Part shown: one piece after another, positions 1 through 8,991 of the stretch
How the letters are laid out: every line of letters begins with the position of its first letter
How positions within the stretch are numbered: the stretch's first letter is position 1
From: an uncultured Pelagibacteraceae bacterium
GTDB taxonomy: Bacteria; Pseudomonadota; Alphaproteobacteria; Pelagibacterales; Pelagibacteraceae
NCBI GenBank assembly: GCA_902629075.1
Contig: CACOPK010000001.1
Coordinates: 62,001 to 126,000 of the forward strand
Reading direction: 5' to 3'
Length of the DNA stretch: 64,000 nt
Position numbers and translations under genes: made by a program
Notes under the pieces: model-generated
Told to the model about the DNA's origin: nothing
Databases searched by the model: none
What the model saw: only the letters and a program-made list of their open reading frames with translations

Positions 1-68
1 ATTTGGGTTTTTTATGCTTAACTTCATTAGTTAATTAATTAACTTTAATAAGAAAAAGAGGAGAGAAA

Positions 69-1226
69 ATGGTTAAAGAAAATAAAAAGTCTTTGAAGAA
101 AATTTCTTCAAGACGAAAGTTCTTTAAGGCAGCAGCAGCAACTGGTGCAGCAGCAACAGCAGCTGTAGCTATGCCTAACCTTGCATTAGGAGATGGACAC
201 GTAACTCTTAAAATGCAAGCCGCTTGGCCAAGTGGAGCTAACATATTCTTCGAAATGGCAGGTGACTATGCGAAGATGGTTAGTGATATGTCGGGTGGAA
301 CTTTAAAAATAGACCTTCAACCAGTTGGTGCTGTTGTTAAGACATCAGAAATTGGTGACGCTGTAAGTTCAGGTGTATTAGATATGGGTCACTGGGTGAC
401 TGCATACTGGTATGGTAAAAACGCTGCAGCTTCATTATTTGGAACTGGTCCTTCTTACGGTATGTCATCTCAAGAAGTAATGGGATGGATGGAATACGGT
501 GGAGGAAGAGCTCTATACGAAGAAACTTTAGCAAAAGTTGGATATGATTATGTTGGATACTTCCACATGCCAATGCCAGCTCAGCCTTTTGGATGGTTCA
601 AAAAGAACGTAACAAAAGTTTCTGATGTTAAAGGAATGAAGTATAGAACAGTTGGTCTTGCAACAAACGTACTTACTGCAATGGGAATGGTAGTTAGACA
701 ATTACCAGGCGGTGAAATTCAACCGGCGATGAAAACTGGATTGATTGAAGCTGCTGAGTTTAACAACCCAACTTCAGACTCACAATTTGGTATGCAGGAT
801 GTTTCTAAGCATTATCACTTAGGATCATTCCACCAATCTCAAGAGATGTTTGAAATTCCAATTAACAAGAAAAAGCTAAACAGTTTATCTCCAGCTCACC
901 AAGCAATTTTGAAAAATGCTGCGTATGCTGCTAACTCTGATAATTATTTCAAAGCGTTAGTAAGATATTCAGCTGATTTATCTAAATTGATGAATGAGCA
1001 CAAGGTAAATGTTTACCAAACTTCAGATGAAATCCTAGCTGAGCAATTAAAAGGTTGGGATAAAGTGATCGGCGACTTTAATAAGAAAGATCCTTTCTTT
1101 AAAAAGATCGTAGACTCACAAAAAGCGTATGCGAAAAGAGTTATGAAGTACTTGCTGATGAATCAGCCAAACTACAGACTTGCATATGAAAATGAGTTTG
1201 GTTCACTAGCTAAGGTTAAAATCTAA
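69..1226 (+). CDS. dctP: TRAP transporter substrate-binding protein, TakP-like
   Basis: Periplasmic solute receptor of a tripartite ATP-independent transporter; it hands its ligand to the DctQ/DctM permease encoded next. The N-terminus has a twin-arginine motif, SRRKFFK at residues 14-20, followed by an Ala-rich hydrophobic stretch and likely cleavage near residue 41, so Tat export is predicted. The middle (about residues 195-245) has the LPGGEIQPAM...GLIEAAEF block typical of the 2-oxo-acid/mannitol-type branch of DctP proteins. Length (385 aa) is normal. A strong ribosome binding site (AGAGGAGAG, 57-65) precedes the ATG. The family is clear; the ligand (2-oxo acid or other carboxylate) is inferred and not shown by the sequence. 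Confidence 0.93.
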   Translation: MVKENKKSLKKISSRRKFFKAAAATGAAATAAVAMPNLALGDGHVTLKMQAAWPSGANIFFEMAGDYAKMVSDMSGGTLKIDLQPVGAVVKTSEIGDAVSSGVLDMGHWVTAYWYGKNAAASLFGTGPSYGMSSQEVMGWMEYGGGRALYEETLAKVGYDYVGYFHMPMPAQPFGWFKKNVTKVSDVKGMKYRTVGLATNVLTAMGMVVRQLPGGEIQPAMKTGLIEAAEFNNPTSDSQFGMQDVSKHYHLGSFHQSQEMFEIPINKKKLNSLSPAHQAILKNAAYAANSDNYFKALVRYSADLSKLMNEHKVNVYQTSDEILAEQLKGWDKVIGDFNKKDPFFKKIVDSQKAYAKRVMKYLLMNQPNYRLAYENEFGSLAKVKI

Positions 1227-1253
1227 TTAAAACTTAGATAATAAATTTATATT

Positions 1254-1279
1254 AAGGGGGGTATTTGCCCCCCTTTTTT
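1254..1279 (+). terminator. Rho-independent terminator or attenuator between binding protein and permease genes
   Basis: An 8-bp stem (AAGGGGGG with CCCCCCTT), a 6-nt loop and then a run of T's lie 28 bases after the stop of the binding-protein gene. The permease genes follow about 50 bases further on the same strand. The hairpin may act as a partial terminator that lets the binding protein be made in excess, which is a common arrangement in transporter operons (inference). Confidence 0.88.
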
Positions 1280-1327
1280 ATTATAAACAGTTGATATTTT
1301 TTAATTATAGTAGATATTAATTCTCTC

Positions 1328-1915
1328 ATGAGATCATTCATAAAATTTGCAGATACGCTAAGTGCTTCAATGGGAAAAGCATTTTCCTGGTGTATTGTAG
1401 TTTTAATGGGTGGAACTTGTTATGAAGTATTTATGGCTTATGCTTTAAATGCACCTACCCTTTGGAATTTTGATTTCAGTTTACAAATGTATGGAGCAAT
1501 TTTTATGATGGCTGGAGCATATACACTCAGTACTGAAGCACATGTGAGAGGTGATGTAATTTACAGACTTTTTCCTGTAAAAGTTCAAGGCTCTATTGAT
1601 TTAGTACTATATTTCATATTTTTCTTTCCTGGTGTTTTAGCATTAGCTTTTTACGGATGGGATTACGCTGCTCAGGCATGGAAGATAAAGGAGACTAGTT
1701 GGAACAGTCCTGCTCAAATTCAAATATACATGGCAAAATCTATGATACCACTTGCTGGAATATTATTAATTATTCAAGGGATTAGTGAAGTTTTTAGATC
1801 TATAATTTGTATTCAAACTGGTCATTGGCCAAAAAGAGCCTCCGCGGATGCTGAAGAAACAGAAAAAATTTTAATGAGAACTTCACAAGACGAGGATCAA
1901 AAAGATGTTATTTGA
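1328..1915 (+). CDS. dctQ: TRAP transporter small permease (DctQ family)
   Basis: Small integral-membrane subunit of the TRAP transporter. The 195-aa protein has four hydrophobic segments (roughly residues 15-35, 50-68, 92-112 and 135-155) as in DctQ/YiaM proteins, and a charged, probably cytoplasmic C-terminal tail. It overlaps the large permease gene by 11 bases, which suggests translational coupling. The family assignment rests on size, topology and position between receptor and DctM; DctQ proteins are poorly conserved, so the sequence itself adds little about substrate. Confidence 0.9.
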   Translation: MRSFIKFADTLSASMGKAFSWCIVVLMGGTCYEVFMAYALNAPTLWNFDFSLQMYGAIFMMAGAYTLSTEAHVRGDVIYRLFPVKVQGSIDLVLYFIFFFPGVLALAFYGWDYAAQAWKIKETSWNSPAQIQIYMAKSMIPLAGILLIIQGISEVFRSIICIQTGHWPKRASADAEETEKILMRTSQDEDQKDVI

Positions 1916-3266
1916 GCTTACAAATCCTGAAATAGCGATAATGATGATGGGACTTTTTTTATTTGCGGTCTTATTAGGTTTTCCAATTGCATTTACACTT
2001 ATGGCAATGGGAATTGGTTTTGGTTATTACGCTTATTATGATCCTGCATTAATGGAAAATATATTTGATAATCGGATATTCAGATTATTTATAAATAACA
2101 CCTACTCAGTAATGGATAATACCGTACTTACTGCTGTACCATTATTTTTGTTTATGGGTTACCTTGTTGAAAGAGCTGGAATTGTTGCAAGATTATTTTT
2201 TGCAATTAGATTAGCTTCTCATGGATTACCTGCTTCAATGGCTGTAGCTGCTTTAGTCACTTGTGCTTTATTTTCTACAGCGACAGGAATTATAGGAGCA
2301 GTGGTAACACTGATGGGATTGTTAGCTTGGCCAGCTATGATAAAAGCTGGGTATGATAAAAAATTTGCTTCAGGAATAATTTGTTCAGGTGGATGCTTAG
2401 GAATATTAATTCCACCAAGTATTATGCTTATAGTTTATGCTGTAATAGCTCAATTATCTCCTTTGAGGTTATTTGCAGCAGCAATATTTCCAGGTTTAAT
2501 GTTAGCAGGATTATATATTGGTTATGCAATTTTTAGAGCTTGGCTTAATCCTTCAATTGCTCCAAAACCTCCAAAAGAAGAAATTCCTCCTAGATCAGTT
2601 ATATTAAGAGAAGTTTTAGTTTCTTTTTTACCTTTATTCTCATTAATAATTTTAGTTCTTGGAACAATCTTAGCTGGAATAGCTACTCCAGCAGAAGCTG
2701 CAGCTGTAGGAGCATTTGGGGCTCTTGTTCTATCTTATTTTTATAAAACACTTAAATGGAAAAACTTTAAAGAATCAGTTTTTTTAACTGCAAAAACTAC
2801 CGCTATGATAATGTGGTTGTTTATAGGTTCATGGACTTTTGCAGCGGTATTCTCTTATTTAGGAGGCCACGAAGTTTTTGAGCATTTCTTTAAATCTATG
2901 AATCTGCAACCATGGCAGTTTTTAGTTATCACTCAAATAATAATTTTTCTACTTGGGTGGCCGTTAGAATGGACAGAAATATTGATTATTTTTGTTCCAA
3001 TATTTTTACCACTCGTAGAATTTTTTGGAGTAAATCCATATTTCTTTGCAATGCTTATAGCTTTAAACTTACAGACTTCTTTTTTGACACCACCTATGGC
3101 AATGTCAGCTTATTATTTAAAGGGAGTACAATCTAGAAATGTTGAATTATTAGATATCTTTAGAGGGATAATGCCATTTTTAGGTATCGTAATTCTTGCT
3201 ATGTTTTTAATGTATATGTTTCCAGGTATAGCTCTTTGGCTGCCCGAAACATTATTTGCAAATTGA
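1905..3266 (+). CDS. dctM: TRAP transporter large permease (DctM family)
   Basis: Sodium-coupled transport subunit of the TRAP system, 453 aa with about twelve hydrophobic segments. The family signature GGCLGILIPPSIM is near residues 160-172, and a second conserved LTPPMAMSAYY block lies in the C-terminal half. It overlaps dctQ at its start, and the amidase gene begins 3 bases after its stop, so all are probably cotranscribed. With the DctP-type receptor upstream, the transporter is complete. Confidence 0.95.
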   Translation: MLFELTNPEIAIMMMGLFLFAVLLGFPIAFTLMAMGIGFGYYAYYDPALMENIFDNRIFRLFINNTYSVMDNTVLTAVPLFLFMGYLVERAGIVARLFFAIRLASHGLPASMAVAALVTCALFSTATGIIGAVVTLMGLLAWPAMIKAGYDKKFASGIICSGGCLGILIPPSIMLIVYAVIAQLSPLRLFAAAIFPGLMLAGLYIGYAIFRAWLNPSIAPKPPKEEIPPRSVILREVLVSFLPLFSLIILVLGTILAGIATPAEAAAVGAFGALVLSYFYKTLKWKNFKESVFLTAKTTAMIMWLFIGSWTFAAVFSYLGGHEVFEHFFKSMNLQPWQFLVITQIIIFLLGWPLEWTEILIIFVPIFLPLVEFFGVNPYFFAMLIALNLQTSFLTPPMAMSAYYLKGVQSRNVELLDIFRGIMPFLGIVILAMFLMYMFPGIALWLPETLFAN

Positions 3267-3268
3267 TA

Positions 3269-4603
3269 ATGGATGTTTTTAATTTAACTGTAAAACAATT
3301 ATCTGAAAAAATTAAAGATGCCCAACTAACTTCATTTGATCTTTGCAAAAGTTATATCGAAAGAATAAAAAAATTTGAAAAAGATATACATGCCTGGGCA
3401 CATTTTGATGAAAAAATTCTATTAGAAAAAGCTGAGGAATCGGATAATCATAGGAGATCTGGAAAACCTTTAGGATTATTGCATGGAATTCCTGTTGCAT
3501 TAAAAGATATTATAGGAACTTTTGATATGCCAACTGAGTGCGGAACTGTTTTAAGAAAAGGAATGTCAGCTTCTCAGGATGCTGAAATAGTTGATTTGCT
3601 TAAATCAGAAGGTGCAATTGTTATGGGCAAAACTGCAACTTCTGAATTAGCTTATTACAGTCCGAGCAAAACAAAAAATCCACATGACTACACAAGAACA
3701 CCCGGTGGCTCTTCTAGTGGATCAGCAGCTGTAGTAGCAGCACATATGGCTCCTTTATCAATAGGATCTCAAACAGGTGGCTCAATTATAAGGCCAGCTT
3801 CTTATTGTGGAGTAGTTGGATACAAACCTTCATTTGGTTTAATATCTAGAAATGGGGTTTTAAAAACTTCTGAAAATTTAGATCATGTAGGTATATTTGG
3901 AAAATCAGTAGAAGATGTTGCTTTATTAGCAAAAGTGTTAATTAAAAAAGATTCTTATGACAAATCAACGATATATTTTTCTGCAAGTACAATGCTTGAT
4001 GAGATTAACAAGACCCCGACATTCGAACCAAAATTTATATTTTATAAAACTGAGAGTTGGAAAAAAATAGATAAAAAATCAAGAGATGCTTTTGAGTATT
4101 TCATAAAATCATTTAAAAAAAATATCGAGGTATTTGATACACCTAGCTACTTTAAAAATATTAAAAAATATCATCAAATAATACACGAAACAGACATGGC
4201 AAATAATTTTTATAATTACTTTAAAAAAAGTAAAAAAAAATTGTCAAAGCAAATGCAAGATGCGATTTCAAGAGGGATCAAATATTCTGCTAAGGATTAT
4301 GCTGAGGCAAGAGATTTTATGACTAGAAGCTATGATTCATATAAAGAAGTGTTCGAGGATTATCATGGAGTTATTTCTCCCTCAAGTACTGGGGTAGCAG
4401 ACAAAGGATTATCGAGCACTGGTAGCCCTGAATTTTGCACTGTTTGGTCTTTTATGGGAACACCTTCAATTTCTTTACCTTTACTACAAGGAGAAAATAA
4501 TTTACCATTAGGTGTACAGTTAATTGGTAATAAATATGATGATTTAAGATTTATGAGTATTGCTAATTGGTTAGAAAAAGAAAGTAGTAAGTTTAATGAG
4601 TAG
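3269..4603 (+). CDS. Amidase (amidase signature family)
   Basis: Hydrolase of C-N amide bonds in the amidase-signature family (GatA, FAAH and relatives), 444 aa. The Ser-cisSer-Lys triad can be traced: Lys79 (PVALKD), the serines of GGSSSGSAA at about 146-154, and the nucleophile in SQTGGSIIRP at about Ser172. The start at 3269 (MDVFNLTVKQ) fits the family and lies just after the dctM stop; an in-frame upstream ATG inside dctM would add an unlikely 11-residue leader. It is not a convincing GatA because gatB/gatC are absent. The link to the TRAP genes suggests it acts on an imported amide-bearing compound (inference). Confidence 0.9.
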   Translation: MDVFNLTVKQLSEKIKDAQLTSFDLCKSYIERIKKFEKDIHAWAHFDEKILLEKAEESDNHRRSGKPLGLLHGIPVALKDIIGTFDMPTECGTVLRKGMSASQDAEIVDLLKSEGAIVMGKTATSELAYYSPSKTKNPHDYTRTPGGSSSGSAAVVAAHMAPLSIGSQTGGSIIRPASYCGVVGYKPSFGLISRNGVLKTSENLDHVGIFGKSVEDVALLAKVLIKKDSYDKSTIYFSASTMLDEINKTPTFEPKFIFYKTESWKKIDKKSRDAFEYFIKSFKKNIEVFDTPSYFKNIKKYHQIIHETDMANNFYNYFKKSKKKLSKQMQDAISRGIKYSAKDYAEARDFMTRSYDSYKEVFEDYHGVISPSSTGVADKGLSSTGSPEFCTVWSFMGTPSISLPLLQGENNLPLGVQLIGNKYDDLRFMSIANWLEKESSKFNE

Positions 4604-4772
4604 AATTACAACAATTATAGGATTAGGGTTTGCAATATTTTTTCTTGTTGGGTTGGCGACTACCTTAACAAGATCAATGTTGATTACTGTTTTAGATGTT
4701 CTTCCAGTATATATTCTTATGGGAGCAGCAATCATCATGATGATCTACGAAGCTTTTTTTGATAAAAAATAA
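4596..4772 (+). CDS. Small membrane protein, 58 aa
   Basis: A short frame starts inside the last codons of the amidase gene (8-base overlap) and reads MSRITTIIGLGFAIFFLVG..., ending in YEAFFDKK. It has two hydrophobic segments (about residues 5-24 and 34-51) separated by TTLTRS. The overlap, the hydrophobicity pattern and the lack of any other frame in this gap support a real gene coupled to the amidase and TRAP operon. No family is recognised; it could be an accessory subunit or an unrelated small membrane protein. Confidence 0.6.
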   Translation: MSRITTIIGLGFAIFFLVGLATTLTRSMLITVLDVLPVYILMGAAIIMMIYEAFFDKK

Positions 4773-4791
4773 TCAAAATTAATTTTATAAA

Positions 4792-5688
4792 TTGAGTTAC
4801 TCAAAAAAAAATATTTATCCATTTTTTTTATTATTAATTCAGCCAATATTTATGGCCAGCAATTTGATTGTTGCTCGAGGAGGTGTTGAATTTGTTCCAC
4901 CCATTTCTCTTGCATTTTGGAGGTGGTTATTTGTTTTTTTAATGCTGATACTATTTAATTATTCAGCTTTAAGAAAAGACTTAATAAAAACAAATAATAA
5001 AAAAGAATATTTTAAACTTTTCATTTTAGGAGCAACCGGGTGTGGAATTTGCGGTGCATTTCCATTTATTGCAGGACAAACAACAACAGTAGTTAATATG
5101 GGGATTATATATACTTCATCTCCTATATTTATAATTCTGATTTCATGCTTATTTTTTAGGGAAAAATTTAACTTAATAAAAATTATAGGCCTTCTTCTTT
5201 GTTTGATTGGAGTTTTCATAATTATTATCAGAGGAGATATAAATTTATTATTAAATTTAACATTTAATCCAGGTGATATCTGGATGTTAGGAGCCGCAAT
5301 TGGTTGGGCTATTTATTCAATTTATCTATATAACTGGAATTCAAATCTAAAAGTTTTCCCTAGATTTACATTGATAGCGTTATTTGGATCTATTACCCTT
5401 TTTCCATTTTATTTATTTGAAGAAATAAATTTAGCATCTACTACATTTAATGTAGATTTTTTCAAATGGACTTTATTTGCAGCGATATCACCGGGTATTA
5501 TTGCTTTTAGTCTGTATACAATTACCCAAAAGTATCTTGGTGCAACAATGACAGGATTTACTTTGTATTTATTTACTATTTATGGTTCTTTTTTTGGGAT
5601 AATATTTTTTGGAGAAATACTTCAATATTTTCACTATTTAGGGGCTTTACTAGTATTTATGGGAATATATTTAGTTAAAAAAAAATAA
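4792..5688 (+). CDS. DMT-superfamily (EamA) transporter
   Basis: Drug/metabolite-type transporter of 298 aa with about ten transmembrane helices arranged as two EamA repeats (first half up to about residue 145, second half from about 155 to the end). The start is TTG at 4792; the first in-frame ATG is about 20 codons further on and would cut into the first helix, so TTG is preferred. The alpha/beta hydrolase gene starts immediately after its stop codon. The substrate (often amino acids or other metabolites, exported) cannot be read from the sequence. Confidence 0.9.
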   Translation: MSYSKKNIYPFFLLLIQPIFMASNLIVARGGVEFVPPISLAFWRWLFVFLMLILFNYSALRKDLIKTNNKKEYFKLFILGATGCGICGAFPFIAGQTTTVVNMGIIYTSSPIFIILISCLFFREKFNLIKIIGLLLCLIGVFIIIIRGDINLLLNLTFNPGDIWMLGAAIGWAIYSIYLYNWNSNLKVFPRFTLIALFGSITLFPFYLFEEINLASTTFNVDFFKWTLFAAISPGIIAFSLYTITQKYLGATMTGFTLYLFTIYGSFFGIIFFGEILQYFHYLGALLVFMGIYLVKKK

Positions 5689-6498
5689 ATGAAATTAAAC
5701 AAAATGACTTTTGGATATATCTTTTTATTTTTACTATTTGTCTATCTCGCAATACTTGCGATAATTTATTTTTCTCAAAGATCATTGATGTATCATCCTA
5801 GTGAAAATAATTACTTAGATGAAAATCAATTAAATCATAAAGTAGAAAAGATAAAAATTGCATCAGATAATGAACTTAATTCGTGGTATTATAAAAAAAA
5901 TGAAAATTTTAAAACATTGTTATTTTTTCATGGAAATGCGGGGAGTTTAGAGAATAGAATTTATAAATTAAATGACCTTTCAAAGTTAGATTTAAATTAT
6001 TTAATTGTTGCATATCGGGGCTTCAGCGGGAACAAAGGAAGTCCATCAGAACAAGGATTATATAAAGATGCTAGAGCAGCAAAGTATTGGTTAAACTTAA
6101 ACAATATTAGCGATCAGAATATTATAGTTTACGGTGAATCTTTGGGCACTGCTGTTGCAATAGATCTTGCAAAAGATCACAAATTTGCAGGCGTAATTTT
6201 GGAGTCTCCTTTTACATCCATGTTGAAGCTTTCAAGAAAATATTATCCTTGGGTACCAACTGGATTATTACTCAAAGATAAATACGAAACAGATAAAAAA
6301 ATAAATAAAGTTTTTTCCCCAATATTAATACTGCATGGTAGAAAAGACAATATTGTTCCGTTTGAAATGGGAGAATCTTTATTCAACCAGGCAAATAAGC
6401 CAAAATATAATTACTTTATTGATAATGATGATCATATGATGGATTTTAACGAACCTTTAGTTAATTCAATCAATCAATTTGTTAAAAGCTTAAATTAG
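5689..6498 (+). CDS. Membrane-anchored alpha/beta hydrolase (Bem46-like)
   Basis: Serine hydrolase fold of 269 aa with one N-terminal transmembrane anchor (about residues 9-29). The oxyanion motif FFHGNAGS, the nucleophile elbow GESLG, a late Asp in LHGRKDNIVP and a late His in DNDDHMMDF complete the expected catalytic triad. The pattern matches the Bem46/YfhR group, whose substrates are generally unknown. The ATG directly follows the transporter stop (TAAATG), which indicates cotranscription. Confidence 0.88.
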   Translation: MKLNKMTFGYIFLFLLFVYLAILAIIYFSQRSLMYHPSENNYLDENQLNHKVEKIKIASDNELNSWYYKKNENFKTLLFFHGNAGSLENRIYKLNDLSKLDLNYLIVAYRGFSGNKGSPSEQGLYKDARAAKYWLNLNNISDQNIIVYGESLGTAVAIDLAKDHKFAGVILESPFTSMLKLSRKYYPWVPTGLLLKDKYETDKKINKVFSPILILHGRKDNIVPFEMGESLFNQANKPKYNYFIDNDDHMMDFNEPLVNSINQFVKSLN

Positions 6499-6546
6499 AC
6501 ATAATTTAAACAAATCATTTCCATTAATAAATTCATAATTAATTAA

Positions 6547-7098
6547 ATGAAATTTTTAATTATTTTTTTATTTTTTATATTTAACTCAGCATTATCTGAT
6601 ACTAAAAATTATGAAGATGATTATTTTTTTGTTGGAAAAATGGATTCTTATAATAAAGATTTCACACTTTATTTTAAAACAAGAGAAAAAGCTATTTTAT
6701 CAAGGGGTGAAGATTATAATTATATAACCGACTATCCACAGGACCTATATATTTATAATCACAAATTAAAAACTGATGAACCATTAATTACTTATGAATG
6801 GTTTCCCTCATACATTAAAAGACTATCTCAAAATTATGATTATCCAGTATTCCCTGAAGATTTTGCTTATTACCTAATGGAAGATAACAATACTTTAATT
6901 CTAGTAAGTGCAAATAAAAATTTTTTTGAAAATTTAAAATTTGATATTGCTCTTAAAAAAATAAGCAAAATAAAAGAAAAGGGAAAAATCAGTTTTATTA
7001 TTTCTTCTTATGCAAAAAACTGTGGTTTTAAAGATATATCAAGCACACTTAACTGTAAAATTTATAAACCTTTAATATCCACAAATTTGATCAATTAG
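6547..7098 (+). CDS. Secreted hypothetical protein
   Basis: Not recognised. The 183-aa product begins with a signal peptide (MKFLIIFLFFIFNSALS, cleavage near residue 17) followed by a hydrophilic, Tyr- and Asn-rich domain with no further membrane segment, so it is probably periplasmic. Two cysteines near the C-terminus (NCGFKD and LNCKIY) could form a disulfide. Its 3' end overlaps the convergent ftsY gene by 8 bases, leaving no room for a terminator. Confidence 0.72.
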   Translation: MKFLIIFLFFIFNSALSDTKNYEDDYFFVGKMDSYNKDFTLYFKTREKAILSRGEDYNYITDYPQDLYIYNHKLKTDEPLITYEWFPSYIKRLSQNYDYPVFPEDFAYYLMEDNNTLILVSANKNFFENLKFDIALKKISKIKEKGKISFIISSYAKNCGFKDISSTLNCKIYKPLISTNLIN

Positions 7099-8008
7099 TT
7101 CTTACAAAAGCACTTGCAAAACTCTCTGAGTCGAAAATTTCTAAGTCATCTTCTTTTTCACCCAATCCTAGGGCAACAATAGGAATTTTAAATCTTTTTG
7201 CAGTTGCAATAAGAATCCCACCTTTTGCAGTGCCATCCAATTTAGTCATGATTAAACCTGTTAAAGGAATAATTTTGTTAAATTCTTCGACTTGATTAAT
7301 TACATTTTGTCCAGATGTAGCATCTAAAACTAATAGAACCTCATGTGGACCAGTATCATCAAACTTGTTAATTACTTTTGCTATTTTCTTATACTCTTCC
7401 ATAAGATTTTTTTTATTCTGTAGTCTGCCAGCGGTATCAATTATAACCTGGTTATAGTTATTCTTTTTTGCCTTATCTAACGATTTAAATGCTACGGAAG
7501 CTGGGTCTGAACCAGGGTCAGATTTAACTATTTCTGCATTTATTTTTTTTGCCCATTGCTCCAGTTGATCGATAGCTGCCGCTCTAAATGTATCGCAGGC
7601 AGAAAATAATACTTTAATATTATTTTCTCTAAATCTTTTTCCAATTTTTCCTATCGATGTTGTTTTACCTACTCCGTTCACTCCAGATACTAAAATTATA
7701 TTTAGTTTATCTCTTGCGTTAAAAAAATCTTTTCTTTCTAAGGGTCGCATTAAACTCAGAATATATTGTTTTAACAAATCATTAACTTCATCTATTATCT
7801 CTTTAGAAGGATCGATTTTTTTTTGGGATATAATATCTTTAATATCACTCGCAGCATCTACCCCAACATCTGAAGAAATTAAAAAATCTTCTATTTTATT
7901 TAAAGTATGATCATCTATTTCTTTTTTAATAATTATTTCTTTTAATCCTGCTGTCAAATTTGAAGCACTCTTTTGAAATCCTATTTTAAATTTTTCAAAA
8001 ATACCCAT
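7091..8008 (-). CDS. ftsY: Signal recognition particle receptor FtsY
   Basis: SRP receptor GTPase that docks SRP-ribosome complexes at the inner membrane. The 305-aa protein is essentially the NG domain: N-domain helices, then the G1 loop GVNGVGKTTS, the DTAGRLQ motif and TKLDGTAKGG. The acidic A domain found in E. coli FtsY is absent, as in many alphaproteobacteria. Its start overlaps the dapF stop by one base (TAATG), so the two genes are cotranscribed. The partner GTPase gene ffh diverges about 1 kb away. Confidence 0.97.
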   Translation of the reverse strand: MGIFEKFKIGFQKSASNLTAGLKEIIIKKEIDDHTLNKIEDFLISSDVGVDAASDIKDIISQKKIDPSKEIIDEVNDLLKQYILSLMRPLERKDFFNARDKLNIILVSGVNGVGKTTSIGKIGKRFRENNIKVLFSACDTFRAAAIDQLEQWAKKINAEIVKSDPGSDPASVAFKSLDKAKKNNYNQVIIDTAGRLQNKKNLMEEYKKIAKVINKFDDTGPHEVLLVLDATSGQNVINQVEEFNKIIPLTGLIMTKLDGTAKGGILIATAKRFKIPIVALGLGEKEDDLEIFDSESFASAFVRTN

Positions 8009-8832
8009 TATAATTTTATTTTGATTTCCTCTATATTTGAAACGGGCCCTTTCATAAAAATAGAATTATAGTTCCCTATTCTTATTGATAAAATTCCTGT
8101 AGAAAATTTTATATCAACATTATTAGAAACTTTTTTTGTTATAAAACCCGCATAAGCAGTTGCACATGCTGCTGTTCCACAAGCTTTTGTTAATCCTGCA
8201 CCACGTTCCCAAACTTTAACATTAATCAAATTTTCATTTTTAATTGTTGCTATAGTTACATTACATTTTTCAGGAAAATATTCATGCTGTTCAATTGTAG
8301 GTCCTATATTTTCTATCTCATAGTTTTCATTATTTTCTACAAAAAAAATTGTATGGGGATTACCGACGTTAATTGCGATACCGCCAGTAAATTTTTCTCC
8401 ATTGATATCATTAATAGTTAAATTCAAGTTTTTAGTGTTCATTTCTTTGATTAAAGGAATTTTATACCACTCCATAGAAGGTATACCTATATTAGTTTCA
8501 ACTAAATTTTCTTTTAGTATCAGTGAATTTAAGTTTCCAGACGATGTCTCTAAATTAATTTCTTCTTTTCCATATTCTTTTGATAAAAGTTTAGCCACAC
8601 ATCTTGTGCCGTTCCCACATGCACCAGAAATGCTTCCATCAGAATTATAGAAAATAAGTTTGTCTTTATTATCTTTATTTTTATTAATAAAGATTAATTG
8701 ATCACAACCAATAAAGTCTCTACTACAAATTTTCACTATATTTTCTTTACTCAAATTTATAACCTTCGCTCTTTGGTCAATGATTACGAAATCATTTCCA
8801 AGGCCGTCCATTTTAAATGCATTAAATTCCAT
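8008..8832 (-). CDS. dapF: Diaminopimelate epimerase DapF
   Basis: Interconverts LL- and meso-diaminopimelate for lysine and peptidoglycan synthesis. The two catalytic cysteines of the cofactor-independent racemase fold are present: Cys72 in SGACGNGTRC and Cys218 in TKACGTAACA. The 274-aa length is normal and the N-terminal FKMDGLGNDF motif supports the chosen start. First gene of a dapF-ftsY pair, transcribed away from ffh. Confidence 0.97.
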   Translation of the reverse strand: MEFNAFKMDGLGNDFVIIDQRAKVINLSKENIVKICSRDFIGCDQLIFINKNKDNKDKLIFYNSDGSISGACGNGTRCVAKLLSKEYGKEEINLETSSGNLNSLILKENLVETNIGIPSMEWYKIPLIKEMNTKNLNLTINDINGEKFTGGIAINVGNPHTIFFVENNENYEIENIGPTIEQHEYFPEKCNVTIATIKNENLINVKVWERGAGLTKACGTAACATAYAGFITKKVSNNVDIKFSTGILSIRIGNYNSIFMKGPVSNIEEIKIKL

Positions 8833-8853
8833 ATATTTTAATGTTTATCTTAT

Positions 8854-8882
8854 TTGTTGACATTTTGAACCTCTATTATAGT
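8854..8882 (+). promoter_or_regulatory. Possible sigma70-type promoter for ffh
   Basis: TTGTTG (8854-8859) and TATAGT (8877-8882) are spaced by 17 bases and would start transcription just before the structured leader. A better -35 match, TTGACA at 8857, is too close to either -10 candidate, so the exact elements are uncertain. Confidence 0.4.
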
Positions 8883-8894
8883 TTGTCTCAATTT

Positions 8895-8976
8895 CCGCAA
8901 ATACAGCATTTTGCGGTGTCTTTGGAAACAAAGAGATCGACACCAGTCAGCGAGGGTTCGCCCACTGGTGCGATAG
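8895..8976 (+). ncRNA. Structured 5' leader of ffh (ffh motif)
   Basis: This stretch is much richer in G+C than its surroundings and can form successive hairpins: CCGCAAA (8895-8901) with TTTGCGG (8910-8916); GGTGTC (8915-8920) with GACACC (8939-8944), enclosing TTTG-GAAA-CAAA; and CACCAGT (8941-8947) with ACTGGTG (8964-8970), enclosing GGG-TTCG-CCC. Neighbouring stems share bases. A candidate cis-regulatory RNA upstream of ffh was described in 'Ca. Pelagibacter ubique' by comparative genomics; position and structure fit it. It lacks the GGAAG/AGCAG core expected of the SRP RNA, so it is not called ffs. Confidence 0.8.
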
Positions 8977-8991
8977 CTGTTGAGTAAAAAT

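Noticed and set aside
1..68. Terminator of an upstream gene at the window edge (GGGTTTTTT)
   Set aside because: Only the 3' part is visible, so a stem cannot be shown.
8895..8976. 4.5S (SRP) RNA gene before ffh
   Set aside because: The stretch has stable stems but no GGAAG/AGCAG core of SRP RNA; it fits a cis-acting leader better.
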